From NCBI RefSeq assembly GCF_001047675.1, contig NZ_CP011975.1:3760073-3824072 (forward strand): a stretch of DNA of 64,000 bases. Reading direction: 5' to 3'. This DNA comes from Yersinia aleksiciae (GTDB lineage Bacteria; Pseudomonadota; Gammaproteobacteria; Enterobacterales; Enterobacteriaceae). Shown here piece by piece: positions 1 through 9,336 of the stretch; positions within the stretch are counted from its first letter, which is position 1; each line of letters starts with the position of its first letter. The notes beneath the pieces were generated by a model. That model had not been told where the DNA came from, made no database searches, and worked only from the letters and a program-made list of their open reading frames with translations. A program made the position numbers and the translations under genes.

Positions 1-700
1 TGAAATACTCATTAGCAAAAGCGGCTTCATCCAGTGCGTTGTAGTTGTTGCGGCGTGAAATCCAGTTCAGTTGCTTAGGTTGGCCCCATTCGGCACGGAA
101 GATATTCAGGAACAGATCTGCGCCACTCTGACCGCCGCCAACGATGGTGACACGTTTACCGGCCAGATCTGGATTGCGCAGCGCCATCTCACTGGCGTGG
201 AAACAGCGGTCGTTTTGTTCAGTCACGCAGGCTGGCAGTTTGATCCGTTTGCCGATCCCCAGGCAAATATGGCGCGCATGGTAGACTTTCCGGGGTGTGG
301 TGACGACAAAACGCTGTCGCAGATCGTCAAAATCTACACTCTGAATATCCTGACTGAACGCCAGTGAATTCAGGTCATTGGCGGCCCAACTAAGATAATC
401 TGCAAACTCTTCCCGTGAGACGGTACGGTGTTCGGTGGTTAAGAATCGGTAGAACTTTTTCCGCTGCACCAAATAATTGAGGAAGCTGTAAGGGTTAGTG
501 GGTGATACCGCACTGACCAAATCTTTCAGGAAACTGGTCTGCATGTGGCAATCCGGCACCATCATGCCCGGGTGCCAGGAAAAGTGTGGCTTGCGCTCAA
601 AAAATTTGCAGTTAAAGCCAGAAACTTCACTGCCGAGTGCGGCAATACTGAGGTTGAACGGGCCGACGCCAATCCCGATGAAATCCAGTGTTTGATTCAT
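1..700 (-). CDS. iucD: L-lysine N6-monooxygenase of aerobactin synthesis (3' end outside window)
   Basis: This FAD- and NADPH-dependent enzyme hydroxylates the side-chain amine of lysine, the first step of aerobactin synthesis. The reading frame starts with MNQTLDFIGIGVGPFNLS, carrying the GxGxGPxNL flavin-binding motif of the IucD/PvdA/SidA family. About residue 210 it has GGGQSGAD, the NADPH-binding motif. The start ATG overlaps the stop of iucC in an ATGA, as expected for a translationally coupled operon. About 233 residues are visible of a family length near 430, so the C-terminal half and any following receptor gene (iutA) lie off the left edge. Expected to be Fur-repressed from the iucA promoter. 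Confidence 0.93.
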   Translation of the reverse strand, partial: MNQTLDFIGIGVGPFNLSIAALGSEVSGFNCKFFERKPHFSWHPGMMVPDCHMQTSFLKDLVSAVSPTNPYSFLNYLVQRKKFYRFLTTEHRTVSREEFADYLSWAANDLNSLAFSQDIQSVDFDDLRQRFVVTTPRKVYHARHICLGIGKRIKLPACVTEQNDRCFHASEMALRNPDLAGKRVTIVGGGQSGADLFLNIFRAEWGQPKQLNWISRRNNYNALDEAAFANEYF

Positions 701-2445
701 TGGGCTAGCTCCTTGGTGACTAAATACAGAGGATTATCCAGATCCTGCAAGTAATTCGGCAGCATGCGATTGCCGCCGTCTTGCTCTGAATAGGTGAGTT
801 TCACCGGGTTGAGAACCACACGAATAATGCGCGGTTTGAATAAATTGAATAACGCAAAACGGTCTGCCATGTCTGGATGCTGTACCATGTAGTTCTCCAG
901 CACCTGCGCCAGCAGTTGGTAGAATCGCTGTTCACTGATACCGAGAGCCTGCATCAGCGGGGAGATAAATCGCAGTACGGTGACGAAATGCCCGGTCTGT
1001 AGGTCGTGAATCAGATAGTCGGCAGACAAGCGGGCAGTGACGTCTTTCACTCGCTTGGGTAGTGAGGCCGCTTGCGGAAACTCCTCGTCCACCAGACGCA
1101 TATCACCTTGGAAGTCTTTCAATAAGATGCGTTGCGGCACATGGTCTTTCATCACCAATGTGATGTTTTGGCCGTGAGCAATCAGTGCCACACCATAGCA
1201 GCACATCAGGTGATACATCGGCACCACCACCGTACGGAACATCTGTGTTAGCCAAGCTTCAGCACTTAACCCTGAACTGGCGATATAGGCAGCGATCAGG
1301 GGATGGCCCTGATTATCGGTCTCCATCAGCGTCGCCATCAAAATGGCCTGTTCACCCTCCTGTAAATAGCAGGACGGATTTTCACGCCAGATAACGCCGA
1401 GCATCTCCTGATAGCGGTAGGGGGCTTTACCCAGCGCAGCGTAGGTGGGGTGCAGCATATAACCGGCGGCGGGTTCAGCGAGGATCTCGGCACCGCTTGC
1501 ACGCAGCGTACTGTCTTGGGCAAAAATCTGCTGCAACCAACGAGAAGCTGCCGGACCGGCGCTGATGTACTTACCGGGGATGCCGCGATAGCAGGAGGTG
1601 TTGTAGATGGTGAGGGGCAGTTTGATATCAAATTGTACCTGACGGCTGACGTTGGTCAGGGTGCGCAGTGACTGTTGCGCCAAATAGTGATCACCAAATT
1701 CACCCAGTTCGACCAGCTCACCTTCAGCGAGCTGCGGCAGGAAGTGCAGGGCGATTTTTTGCTGCCATTGCCACGGGTGCAAAGGCACGGGTATCCAATC
1801 ATCGTTCAACTGGAGTTCGCGCCAACGGTCCTCAAAGCGCTGACGTTCAGCACGCGTCATGGCGCTATCGAGCAGCCAGTCCAGTGAGAGGTCAGCATCG
1901 ACACTCCACACAAAACTGCCCCGTTTCGCCGCCACCCAATGCAGGCGGAATTGCCCCTGATATTCAGGCGCATACTGTTGCAGGGCGGTCAGACCCCATC
2001 CCCGGCGGCCCTTGTTGAAGATAAATTTCGGATGACCGGCGAGCAGACATTGCAGTGCATTAGTATCGAGGGCGATCAAATCTTCGGCGCTCAAGCCGTG
2101 ACGGGCAGAGAGCAACTGCATGTCACCACGTAGCGTGGCATATAAATCCTCCAGATGCTCAGCAACTTGGGCATCATCCATCGCCAAAACCTGAGCCAAT
2201 TGGCGCAGCAAGTGGTCAGCCGTCAGCGGCACACCGTCGCAATCTAATGAGGCGGGATCAATATGCAACCAGCCCCAAATACCCCGTGCGGCGTGAAAGG
2301 TATAAACCGCGTTCGGTAAGGCGATACGCCATACTTCTCCCTGTTGCTCGGCACACAGGGTGCGCTCGTACTCCAGCTCGGCAAGGATCTTGGCAATCAT
2401 CTGACGGTTAACACGTGGCCAGTCAGTGTAATCGTGGGTGGTCAT
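697..2445 (-). CDS. iucC: Aerobactin synthase IucC (NIS synthetase)
   Basis: An NRPS-independent siderophore synthetase, 582 residues, that joins the second acetyl-hydroxylysine to the citrate half-product to complete aerobactin. Family signatures are visible: HPKFIFNKGRRGWG in the N-terminal third, PLHPWQWQQ in the middle, and a lysine-containing nucleotide-binding stretch FDIKLPLTIYNTS. A C-terminal ferric-reductase-like or IucA/IucC C domain follows. The start ATG has a strong AGAGGGGG ribosome-binding site and overlaps the iucB stop by 4 bases; the stop overlaps iucD by 4. It is a paralogue of iucA, and operon order A-B-C-D supports assigning this copy as iucC. Confidence 0.94.
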   Translation of the reverse strand: MTTHDYTDWPRVNRQMIAKILAELEYERTLCAEQQGEVWRIALPNAVYTFHAARGIWGWLHIDPASLDCDGVPLTADHLLRQLAQVLAMDDAQVAEHLEDLYATLRGDMQLLSARHGLSAEDLIALDTNALQCLLAGHPKFIFNKGRRGWGLTALQQYAPEYQGQFRLHWVAAKRGSFVWSVDADLSLDWLLDSAMTRAERQRFEDRWRELQLNDDWIPVPLHPWQWQQKIALHFLPQLAEGELVELGEFGDHYLAQQSLRTLTNVSRQVQFDIKLPLTIYNTSCYRGIPGKYISAGPAASRWLQQIFAQDSTLRASGAEILAEPAAGYMLHPTYAALGKAPYRYQEMLGVIWRENPSCYLQEGEQAILMATLMETDNQGHPLIAAYIASSGLSAEAWLTQMFRTVVVPMYHLMCCYGVALIAHGQNITLVMKDHVPQRILLKDFQGDMRLVDEEFPQAASLPKRVKDVTARLSADYLIHDLQTGHFVTVLRFISPLMQALGISEQRFYQLLAQVLENYMVQHPDMADRFALFNLFKPRIIRVVLNPVKLTYSEQDGGNRMLPNYLQDLDNPLYLVTKELAQ

Positions 2446-3392
2446 ATCGCCCCCTCTTGGAAGAAGTCCGTGCGCTGATTGATGACCAGACGCGAGCGTT
2501 TATGGGGAAAATCAAACTCTTTCACGGTGTGGTAGCCAGCGGCGGGTAGGTGGCGGAATAAACGCTGGTTATCGGCGCGCGGCTCAGCTACCACACGTGT
2601 CGTGCGCGGTTCATCCAGATAGAGATAATGCGTCAGGCCACGTAACCAACTGCGAATGTATTGCGCCCCACGCCAACACTCTTCACCAACCAACATATGC
2701 AGCCCACGATCAAAAGGCTGCCAGCGGTAATGGCGACCAATCCGGTCTTCCGCCGCCCAATAAACTTCGAAATAGCCAAAGGGTTGATCGTCGAAACAGC
2801 CCAATAACGGGTAGCAATAGCGGGAATTCAACTGGCGTTGTAGATAGGCCACCTGTGCCTCAAGCGGGCCACTCATCTCCCAGAAGGCATCCACGCGCGG
2901 TGAGTTCATCCAGCGGGTGAACTGCTCCGCGTCGCGGCCAATCTCTGGTAAGCGAAAACTCAGCGTGCGCTTAATTTGTGGGTCAAAACGGCGATAAACT
3001 TCCCCGTGAGGGCGGGACGGTCGTTGTGGGAACCAGATATCACGCTCGGCGTCATACTGCATCTGACCCGAAGCTCGCTGGGGTTCGGCTCCCAGCCACA
3101 GCGGCAGCTGATAAAACTGCTCCCGCGTCAAATAGTCGCCACTTGCCAGTGCAAACAGTGCCAGCGCTTGCGGCTCTTCACGCCACTCGGCATAGGGCAA
3201 GGCAATTCCGCTTAATTGCGGTGCGGCGATGAATAATTGATCCAAGGCTTGCACCAGCCAGCCCTGTGGCAATGAACCGGGGAGGTGCAGCACCGCGCTG
3301 CCATCCAGTCCGAAACCGAGAGTGAGATTTTTGTCCAGCGATTCACAGCGAAAACTGCCACTGGAGTGCATCAATTTGGCGTGCAGCATCAT
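2442..3392 (-). CDS. iucB: N6-hydroxylysine O-acetyltransferase IucB
   Basis: A GNAT-family acetyltransferase, 316 residues, that transfers acetyl from acetyl-CoA to N6-hydroxylysine to make the hydroxamate ligand. The C-terminal half, from about residue 135, has the siderophore acetyltransferase (RhbD/IucB-like) pattern, including RFDPQIKRTLSFR, WMNSPRVDAFWE and the GxFDDQPFGYFEVYWAAED core strand. Both ends overlap neighbouring iuc genes by 4 bases. Two consecutive ATG codons (MM) open the frame; either could be used. The length matches the usual 315 residues of IucB. Confidence 0.93.
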   Translation of the reverse strand: MMLHAKLMHSSGSFRCESLDKNLTLGFGLDGSAVLHLPGSLPQGWLVQALDQLFIAAPQLSGIALPYAEWREEPQALALFALASGDYLTREQFYQLPLWLGAEPQRASGQMQYDAERDIWFPQRPSRPHGEVYRRFDPQIKRTLSFRLPEIGRDAEQFTRWMNSPRVDAFWEMSGPLEAQVAYLQRQLNSRYCYPLLGCFDDQPFGYFEVYWAAEDRIGRHYRWQPFDRGLHMLVGEECWRGAQYIRSWLRGLTHYLYLDEPRTTRVVAEPRADNQRLFRHLPAAGYHTVKEFDFPHKRSRLVINQRTDFFQEGAI

Positions 3393-5152
3393 TGGGCAAC
3401 CTCTTGGCGCTGTAAGGGGGCGACATGAAAAGGGTTAGCGAAATCAAAGTAGATGACAGCCGGATCAACAATGGTATTTTCGTTGTGATCTTGCAGATAA
3501 CAGAAGAAATTACCCTTGCAGCTCCAGTGTGCACTGTCGAGGACGTAATCCAGGCACAGTGTATTTTTGGCAGTCAAGCGCAGGCGGTGGAGTGCGTCGC
3601 GTACGCGCGCTATCAGGTTCTCTTCAGTGTCGAAATCGGCAGCCGCCAGTGCGGCGGTCACCGCCAGACTGGAGTTCACCAGCAGGTAGTAGGGGAAATA
3701 GCGCAGTAATTGCTGCTCGCTGAAGCGGTTTTCCGCATCGGCTTCGCCAATCTCTTCCAGCCAGGGAGTCGCATCACGGGTAAAGCCGCTGCCTTGGCAG
3801 TCGCGATACAGCATACCTACGGGCAGATCTTGCTGCATTTCCACCAGAATGTTTTGCTGATGGGCCAGTAGCACCAGCCCGTAGTCGGCCTCGGTGCTGA
3901 ACAGCGGGAGCAAGATGTGTTGGCAATAGGCATCTAACCAGCAGTGGGCGGCTTGCTGTAAGGGCAGATTCAAGCGCGCGGCCAAACGGCGTACTGCGCA
4001 AGCCAATAGGCTGTCGCCACCATCTGGCGCGGCCTGGGTCAAGGTCACTAACACATTGGTTTGATTATCGGGTTGGCTGAACAGCAGATTGTCACGCAGC
4101 ACCATCAGGCTCTCTTCCTGAATCGAACCCTCTAGCGAACGCAAACCGGCCCAGCCATCTTCTTGCATCACACGAAAGGTTGGATAGCGTGCTTGCAGCG
4201 TTTGCCAGCGTGGGGTTTGCGCCAGCCGAGCCAGACGAATACCGCGTTTGACCTCCTTCACTGACAAGGTGCGTACTGAGTTGGTCAGGCGCACACTGAG
4301 TGAGAATTTGACCATATCGCGGTTTGATGGGCTGTAGAGTGAGCGTGAAGAACTGGTGGATAACCAGCGTTCACCCGCTTCACCCAGATCCCGTAACAGA
4401 CCTTGTTGCACTAATTGTTGGCACCCATCCTGTGCCAACAGATGGTCGGCTTGCCAAGGGTGCATCGGCAATAGCCAAACGTCATCAGTAAAGTACGGCA
4501 ACAATTGTGGGGCGCTCTCACAGGCAAAACGTTGTAGGCGTTGTTGCAGTGTCAACTTCAGGCTATCACCACATAGATAGCGCTTATCCACGGCAAACCA
4601 GCGCAGTGGAAAGCGCGCGGCATAGTCGGGTAGGTAGCGGTGCGCCTGTTTCTCATCGAAAGGTTCATGGGACTTGGGGGCTGGGTGGAAGGCGTGACCG
4701 ACCAACAGCCCTTGTTCAGCCTCGGCAAAATTGAGCGGTTTATCGCGCAGTGACGGCCAATCTAGCCGCATCTTGATCGCTTGTTGGGTATTGTCATGAC
4801 TGTCCAGCACCCGCTGACGGAAACGTGCCACGACGTTTTCTGAGAGTTCACCTTTTACTGCGGGCTTCTCCAGCAATAAAGTCACCAGTTGCTCCACGCT
4901 GATAGCAACATCTGCCCCATCATCCGGCCGATGTAAATAGGCTGGGAAGAGATAGTGGTGATGCTGTGTCGGGGAGATATGCCGCAAGGTAATGCGGATA
5001 GCGTGCGAAGACGAAAGAGGGATATGCAACTGCGGATACTGTTGATCGCTGACTGCCGGAGCTATTTGCCAATCCCAGGTTTCACGTATCAGTGCGTTGA
5101 GGAAACATTGTGCAGCCACATTGGTGGTCGCGGTTTCTAACTGGAGAGTCAT
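3389..5152 (-). CDS. iucA: Aerobactin synthetase subunit IucA (NIS synthetase)
   Basis: The first NIS synthetase of aerobactin assembly, 587 residues; it condenses citrate with one N6-acetyl-N6-hydroxylysine using ATP. Visible family features are MHPWQADHLL, the serine-rich ATP-binding stretch STSSSRSLYSPSNRD and KFSLSVRLTNSVRTLS around the middle of the protein. The start ATG at 5152 is preceded by AAGGAAAG about ten bases upstream. It is the first gene of the iucABCD operon, and the Fur operator at 5177-5230 lies directly upstream, so iron repression is expected. A type A/B/C enzymatic distinction rests on order and homology only. Confidence 0.94.
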   Translation of the reverse strand: MTLQLETATTNVAAQCFLNALIRETWDWQIAPAVSDQQYPQLHIPLSSSHAIRITLRHISPTQHHHYLFPAYLHRPDDGADVAISVEQLVTLLLEKPAVKGELSENVVARFRQRVLDSHDNTQQAIKMRLDWPSLRDKPLNFAEAEQGLLVGHAFHPAPKSHEPFDEKQAHRYLPDYAARFPLRWFAVDKRYLCGDSLKLTLQQRLQRFACESAPQLLPYFTDDVWLLPMHPWQADHLLAQDGCQQLVQQGLLRDLGEAGERWLSTSSSRSLYSPSNRDMVKFSLSVRLTNSVRTLSVKEVKRGIRLARLAQTPRWQTLQARYPTFRVMQEDGWAGLRSLEGSIQEESLMVLRDNLLFSQPDNQTNVLVTLTQAAPDGGDSLLACAVRRLAARLNLPLQQAAHCWLDAYCQHILLPLFSTEADYGLVLLAHQQNILVEMQQDLPVGMLYRDCQGSGFTRDATPWLEEIGEADAENRFSEQQLLRYFPYYLLVNSSLAVTAALAAADFDTEENLIARVRDALHRLRLTAKNTLCLDYVLDSAHWSCKGNFFCYLQDHNENTIVDPAVIYFDFANPFHVAPLQRQEVAQ

Positions 5153-5176
5153 GATCCCACACTTTCCTTAGTTCAA

Positions 5177-5230
5177 ATGAGAATAGTTCTTATATCAATA
5201 ATTATTACCATTATCAATGATAATGATGAT
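5177..5230. promoter_or_regulatory. Fur operator in the divergent iucA/exporter promoter
   Basis: A perfect 8-1-8 inverted repeat CATTATCA-A-TGATAATG at 5209-5225 is an excellent Fur box. A second, weaker AATGAGAATAGTTCTTAT-like site precedes it from about 5177. AT-rich hexamers for promoters in both directions overlap these sites. One operator region can thus repress iucABCD leftwards and the exporter and reductase genes rightwards when iron is plentiful. Seen: the repeats and divergent layout. Inferred: Fur binding. Confidence 0.85.
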
Positions 5231-5290
5231 ACAATTTTTCAATCAAAAACCTTTAAATCATCAATGTTATTAACGGTAAATTCACTTTTT

Positions 5291-6514
5291 ATGCGGATCT
5301 CCCTACAGTCTGACCCCCATTCACATGGGCAAAGGTCTTCATCCAATTGGCCGTTAGCTTTTTGCGCTGGGCTATTAGGTATTGGGCAAAATGGGTTATT
5401 GGTGGTGTTACCTGTATTGGTAAGTAAGACTCACCTGTCACTGTCGGTATGGGCCGGTTTGTTGACCCTCGGTTCAATGCTATTTCTTGTGGGATCGCCG
5501 TGGTGGGGCCGCCAATCGGAGATTCGTGGTTGTAAGTTTGTGGTTACCATGGCGTTGACAGGCTACTTGCTCAGTTTTGCTCTGTTAGCCTTGGCGGTCT
5601 GGGGATTGGCGGCAGGGTGGTTAACCCAGATGACAGGGTTGGCTGGGTTGATTGTGGCGCGTATTATTTACGGCCTGACGGTTTCGGGCATGGTCCCTGC
5701 CTGTCAGACGTGGGCTTTGCAGCGCGCCGGATATGAGCAACGGATGGTAGCGCTGGCCACCATCAGCTCAGGTTTAAGCTGTGGCCGCCTACTTGGCCCA
5801 CTCTGTGCCGCACTGGCCCTCTCGCTACACCCAATGGCCCCGCTCTGGTTGATGGCGATAGCCCCTTTGCTTGCACTGCTGGTGGTGTGCTTCCAATATA
5901 ATGACCCGCCGTTACCGGCGAGTGCTCATCAGCAAAATCGGTTACGTATCAGCATGCTGCCCTATTTGCTCTGCGCACTATTGCTGGCGGCGACGGTCAG
6001 CCTGATGCAACTTGGCCTGGCACCTCATCTGAGTCAATTATTCAGTGATTCGGCGACGACGGTGAGCCACCATGTTGCCATTTTACTCAGTGTGGCTGCC
6101 GGTTGTACGTTGTTAGCCCAGTTTCTGGTGGTGCGGCCACAGCGCTTCACGGCTCCTCAGTTGCTGTTGATGGCGGCCTTATTGATGGTGTTGGGCTTAG
6201 GGCTAATGTGTGCTCAACCATTGGTACTATTTTATGCGGGTTGTGCATTGGCCTCTTTTGGCGCTGCTATGGCAACACCGGGTTATCAATTGATGCTGAA
6301 CGACAAGTTGTCCACGGGCAAAGGTTCAGGCGTAATAGCAACCAGTCATACATTGGGTTATGGCATGAGTGCGTTAATGGTACCCGTGGTGGCAAAATTT
6401 TACGGTGAGTCACAGTTAATAGCTGCGGCTCTGATGATGGCCGTTCTGTTGGGCGGTATAAGTGGCTGGCTGTGGTGTCAGCATCGAGAAACAGCACATT
6501 CTGTAGGAGAGTAA
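5291..6514 (+). CDS. Major-facilitator transporter of the aerobactin locus (probable siderophore exporter)
   Basis: About 407 residues with roughly twelve hydrophobic helices and the pattern of the major facilitator superfamily, including a WGRQSEIRGCKF loop between helices 2 and 3. MFS genes of this kind (ShiF/AlcS-like) beside aerobactin-type operons are thought to export the siderophore. The start is uncertain. The frame is open back to 5177, but that would place coding sequence over the Fur box, so ATG 5291 (MRISLQSD) or ATG 5264 is preferred; neither has a clear Shine-Dalgarno sequence. Only 5 bases separate its stop from the next start, so the two genes form a short operon. Confidence 0.8.
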   Translation: MRISLQSDPHSHGQRSSSNWPLAFCAGLLGIGQNGLLVVLPVLVSKTHLSLSVWAGLLTLGSMLFLVGSPWWGRQSEIRGCKFVVTMALTGYLLSFALLALAVWGLAAGWLTQMTGLAGLIVARIIYGLTVSGMVPACQTWALQRAGYEQRMVALATISSGLSCGRLLGPLCAALALSLHPMAPLWLMAIAPLLALLVVCFQYNDPPLPASAHQQNRLRISMLPYLLCALLLAATVSLMQLGLAPHLSQLFSDSATTVSHHVAILLSVAAGCTLLAQFLVVRPQRFTAPQLLLMAALLMVLGLGLMCAQPLVLFYAGCALASFGAAMATPGYQLMLNDKLSTGKGSGVIATSHTLGYGMSALMVPVVAKFYGESQLIAAALMMAVLLGGISGWLWCQHRETAHSVGE

Positions 6515-6519
6515 CTGAT

Positions 6520-7404
6520 ATGTCCGGCCCATCAAGCTACCGAATTTTTGATATCAAATTGAAAGTAAAAGAGAATATTTCACCTTCGCTACTGCGCTGC
6601 GTCTTTGAAGGGGCAGAGGTGAATCGCATGAAACTTGAAGCGCCGGATCAGCGTATCAAACTGCTATTCTCGGCAGCCGATGGCCAAATCCCGCAGTTGG
6701 AAAAAAGCGATGACTGGTATCGCAGCTACCTGGCTTTACCGAAGCAACAGCGCCCGGTGATGCGCACCTATACACTGCGCGCATTGCGTACGGAGCAGAA
6801 CGAGATGGATGTGGAGTTTGTTCTGCACGGTGAGACGGGTCCGGCGTCAGCCTGGGCAACACATGCCAAACCGGGTGATGCTATTCAGGTGGTGGCACCG
6901 AATGCAGATTACCCACTCGACAGTGGCGGTTATGAGTGGGCTCCGCCTGCGCAGATGACGCAGGTGCTACTGATTGCGGATGAAACTGCGTTACCGGCGG
7001 CGGTGGCTATTTTGGCACAATTGGCATTACAGGCTAATCCGCCACAGGTTCAGGCTTTTTTTGAGGTGCCGGTTACCGGTGATTGTATCAGCCTTAAACA
7101 ATACCCCTTTGCGCAGGTGCACTGGTTGCCCCGCGATGCTGAGTCGCACTCGGCCCATGGCAGCATGCTCGTTAACGCTGTGCGTCAGTGGGTTCAGATT
7201 CCGATCGTGGCGCGGGTGGAAGGGCAATCATTGGCAGAAAACAGTCTGGGTGGTGAAGTGCTGTGGGAGCGCGCCGAAGGAGCAAAGGCTTTCTACGCTT
7301 GGATCGCGGCGGAATCCTCAACGGTGAAAGCGTTGCGCCGTTATCTGATTGGCGAATGTGGTTTGGATCGCTCCAGTGTGAACTTTATGGCGTATTGGTG
7401 TTAA
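6520..7404 (+). CDS. Siderophore-interacting FAD/NAD(P)H flavoreductase (ViuB/SIP family)
   Basis: A 294-residue member of the siderophore-interacting protein family, cytosolic flavoproteins that reduce ferric siderophores to release iron. The N-terminal FAD-binding barrel contains the RTYTLR motif (R-x-Y-T), and the C-terminal half resembles the SIP NAD(P)H-binding domain ending in GLDRSSVNFMAYWC. The ATG at 6520 follows GTAGGAGAG, which also spans the stop of the exporter gene, implying coupled translation. Its position makes ferric aerobactin the likely substrate; the specificity is inferred. Confidence 0.85.
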   Translation: MSGPSSYRIFDIKLKVKENISPSLLRCVFEGAEVNRMKLEAPDQRIKLLFSAADGQIPQLEKSDDWYRSYLALPKQQRPVMRTYTLRALRTEQNEMDVEFVLHGETGPASAWATHAKPGDAIQVVAPNADYPLDSGGYEWAPPAQMTQVLLIADETALPAAVAILAQLALQANPPQVQAFFEVPVTGDCISLKQYPFAQVHWLPRDAESHSAHGSMLVNAVRQWVQIPIVARVEGQSLAENSLGGEVLWERAEGAKAFYAWIAAESSTVKALRRYLIGECGLDRSSVNFMAYWC

Positions 7405-7465
7405 GGATCTTGGTCACAACACATTTTGCTTACTCAGCTCGACCCCCTCAGGGAAGAAAAAGTGA

Positions 7466-7489
7466 ACCCCATCATAAAAAAGGTGGGGT
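7466..7489. terminator. Possible terminator hairpin after the siderophore reductase gene
   Basis: An 8-base-pair stem (ACCCCATC with GGTGGGGT, one G-T pair) around an A-rich loop, 60 bases after the reductase stop. There is no T-run on the plus strand; the T-rich side faces the minus strand. It may act as a factor-independent stop only weakly. Confidence 0.35.
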
Positions 7490-7626
7490 GAACACCTGCC
7501 TCACTATCTCATACCGCCTCAACTACCTATAAAGAGTTATATCGTTGACTTTTATGTAAAAAATGATCGACGAGCTGCTTTTTATTTGACCGACTTCATA
7601 AAAGTGAATACCCACACAAAAATTGT

Positions 7627-7640
7627 TTGATCTAAAACAA
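7627..7640. promoter_or_regulatory. FNR-like site upstream of nrfA
   Basis: TTGAT-CTAA-AACAA matches the FNR consensus TTGAT-N4-ATCAA at 9 of 10 positions and lies about 190 bases before the nrfA start. FNR activation together with NarL/NarP is established for nrf operons in E. coli. The rest of 7405-7830 holds no gene I can support; a TACCCAC element near 7609 might be a NarL/NarP heptamer. Confidence 0.6.
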
Positions 7641-7830
7641 GCATTCCTACTACTACAAATAATTTACGGCAAAACCTCCTTAATATCGCCTTAACCCAGT
7701 GGGTGATATCGGTCATGGACTCTCTCTTGGCTGAGTATTTTTCATCCTATGCGGGCTTAAAAATAAAAATAACTATCTGGTGCGGGTAGTGACAGCGCCC
7801 GGGATGGAAAAACACACTGGAGTACCTATT

Positions 7831-9249
7831 GTGAGCAAATTTATAAGACAGATGTCGGTAGGGATATTGGCTCTTTTGGCAATAGGGGGCGTCTTTTCTC
7901 TGTCGGCAGCCCCCACGCCGCCGATTGAGGCCCGCAACGATAAATTCGCCGAGCAGCACGTTGATCAGTTCACCTCATGGTTAAAAACCAAAGAGAGTGG
8001 GCCACGTGAAGATGCCTTGGCGGATGATCCCAATCTGGTCATTCTCTGGGCGGGCTATCCCTTTGCAAAAGATTATAACAAGCCTCGTGGGCACTATTAT
8101 GCGGTCACCGATGTGCGGGAAACGTTGCGGACCGCTGCGCCGAAAACCGCAGAAGATGGCCCATTACCCATGGCCTGCTGGAGCTGTAAAAGTCCGGATG
8201 TCGCCCGCTTGATCAATGAGCAGGGGGAAGAGGGCTACTTCAAGGGAACGTGGGCCAGAGGCGGGCCGGAAGTCGTCAATCAGCTGGGTTGCGCCGATTG
8301 TCATGATACCGCCTCGGCTGATTTTGCCGCGGGCAAACCCGCCTTGGTGCTGTCTCGTCCCTATACTGAACGCGCACTGCAATCGATCAATAAACCATTC
8401 GAACACGCCAGCCGTCTGGATCAACAATCCATGGTGTGCAGCCAATGCCACGTTGAGTATCACTTCGCGGGTAAAGATAAAGCGGTAAAACTGCCGTGGG
8501 ATCAAGGCACCGATGTGGAGTCAATGGAGAAATATTATGATGAAATTGCTTTCTCCGATTGGGTACATCCGCTGTCGAAAACGCCAATGCTCAAAGCGCA
8601 GCACCCTGAGTACGAAACCTGGCGTGCGGGGATCCATGGCAAGAATAATGTCAGTTGTATCGATTGCCACATGCCGAAAATTCAAAATGCGGCGGGCAAG
8701 GTCTACACCGACCATCAGATCCGCAATCCCTTCGATAGCTTCGAAAGCACCTGCGTTAACTGCCATACCCAAGATAAAAAAACCTTGCAAGATATTGTCG
8801 CTGAACGCAAAGCCAGCATTCAGGAGCTGAAACTGAATGTTGAGAAACAGCTGGTTCATGCCCATTACGAGGCTAAAGCCGCATGGGATGCGGGTGCGAC
8901 TGAGCAAGAGATGAAGCCGATTCTGCAAGATATCCGTCATGCCCAGTGGCGTTGGGATTACGCCATCGCCTCCCACGGCATTCATATGCATGCACCGGAT
9001 ATTGGTTTGAAAGTGCTGGGTGGCGCGTTAAATAAAGCCGCCGATGCTCGCACCAAACTGGCGCGTTTGCTGGCGACGAAAGGGATTAGCCATGAAATTC
9101 CGCTGCCGGATATCTCGACCAAACTCAATGCGCAAAAAGCACTGGGGATGGATATGGATAAGCTGAACCGGGAGAAGCAGGAGTTTCTGCAACAAGTGGT
9201 GCCAGCCTGGGATGATCAAGCCAGAAAAGCGGGCCGTTTGAGCCAGTAA
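7831..9249 (+). CDS. nrfA: Cytochrome c552 ammonia-forming nitrite reductase, catalytic subunit
   Basis: Periplasmic pentahaem enzyme that reduces nitrite to ammonium with six electrons. The hallmark active-site haem motif CWSCK (lysine ligand) is at residues 116-120, and four CxxCH motifs follow: CADCH at 154, CSQCH at 203, CIDCH at 276 and CVNCH at 308. A Sec signal peptide with hydrophobic core [14 protein letters not shown] precedes the mature chain. I choose the GTG at 7831, which has GGAG 8 bases upstream and gives 472 residues, close to the 478 of E. coli; an upstream ATG at 7780 lacks such a site. First gene of the nrf operon, expected to be induced anaerobically by FNR and nitrite. 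Confidence 0.96.
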   Translation: MSKFIRQMSVGILALLAIGGVFSLSAAPTPPIEARNDKFAEQHVDQFTSWLKTKESGPREDALADDPNLVILWAGYPFAKDYNKPRGHYYAVTDVRETLRTAAPKTAEDGPLPMACWSCKSPDVARLINEQGEEGYFKGTWARGGPEVVNQLGCADCHDTASADFAAGKPALVLSRPYTERALQSINKPFEHASRLDQQSMVCSQCHVEYHFAGKDKAVKLPWDQGTDVESMEKYYDEIAFSDWVHPLSKTPMLKAQHPEYETWRAGIHGKNNVSCIDCHMPKIQNAAGKVYTDHQIRNPFDSFESTCVNCHTQDKKTLQDIVAERKASIQELKLNVEKQLVHAHYEAKAAWDAGATEQEMKPILQDIRHAQWRWDYAIASHGIHMHAPDIGLKVLGGALNKAADARTKLARLLATKGISHEIPLPDISTKLNAQKALGMDMDKLNREKQEFLQQVVPAWDDQARKAGRLSQ

Positions 9250-9256
9250 GCGGCGT

Positions 9257-9280
9257 ACCGGTGGGAAACCCCTCACCGGT
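9257..9280 (+). other. Intercistronic stem-loop between nrfA and nrfB
   Basis: ACCGGTG and CACCGGT form a perfect 7-base-pair stem in the 87-base gap. A second imperfect hairpin follows around 9292-9316 (CCAACTGG with CCAGTTTGG). Such structures could protect the nrfA 3' end and raise its level over the downstream genes. There is no T-run, so full termination is not expected. Confidence 0.45.
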
Positions 9281-9336
9281 TCTCTTCCAGGGACCAACTG
9301 GCTCCAGTTTGGGGCCATAGCAAAGGTGGAATCACT

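Noticed and set aside
5177-5290. N-terminal extension of the aerobactin-locus MFS gene to the ATG at 5177
   Set aside because: It would translate through the Fur operator and shows no transporter-like residues; internal ATG codons at 5264 or 5291 fit better.
8521-8991. A 156-codon minus-strand frame inside nrfA
   Set aside because: It covers the haem motifs and conserved C-terminal part of nrfA on the plus strand and has no recognisable features.
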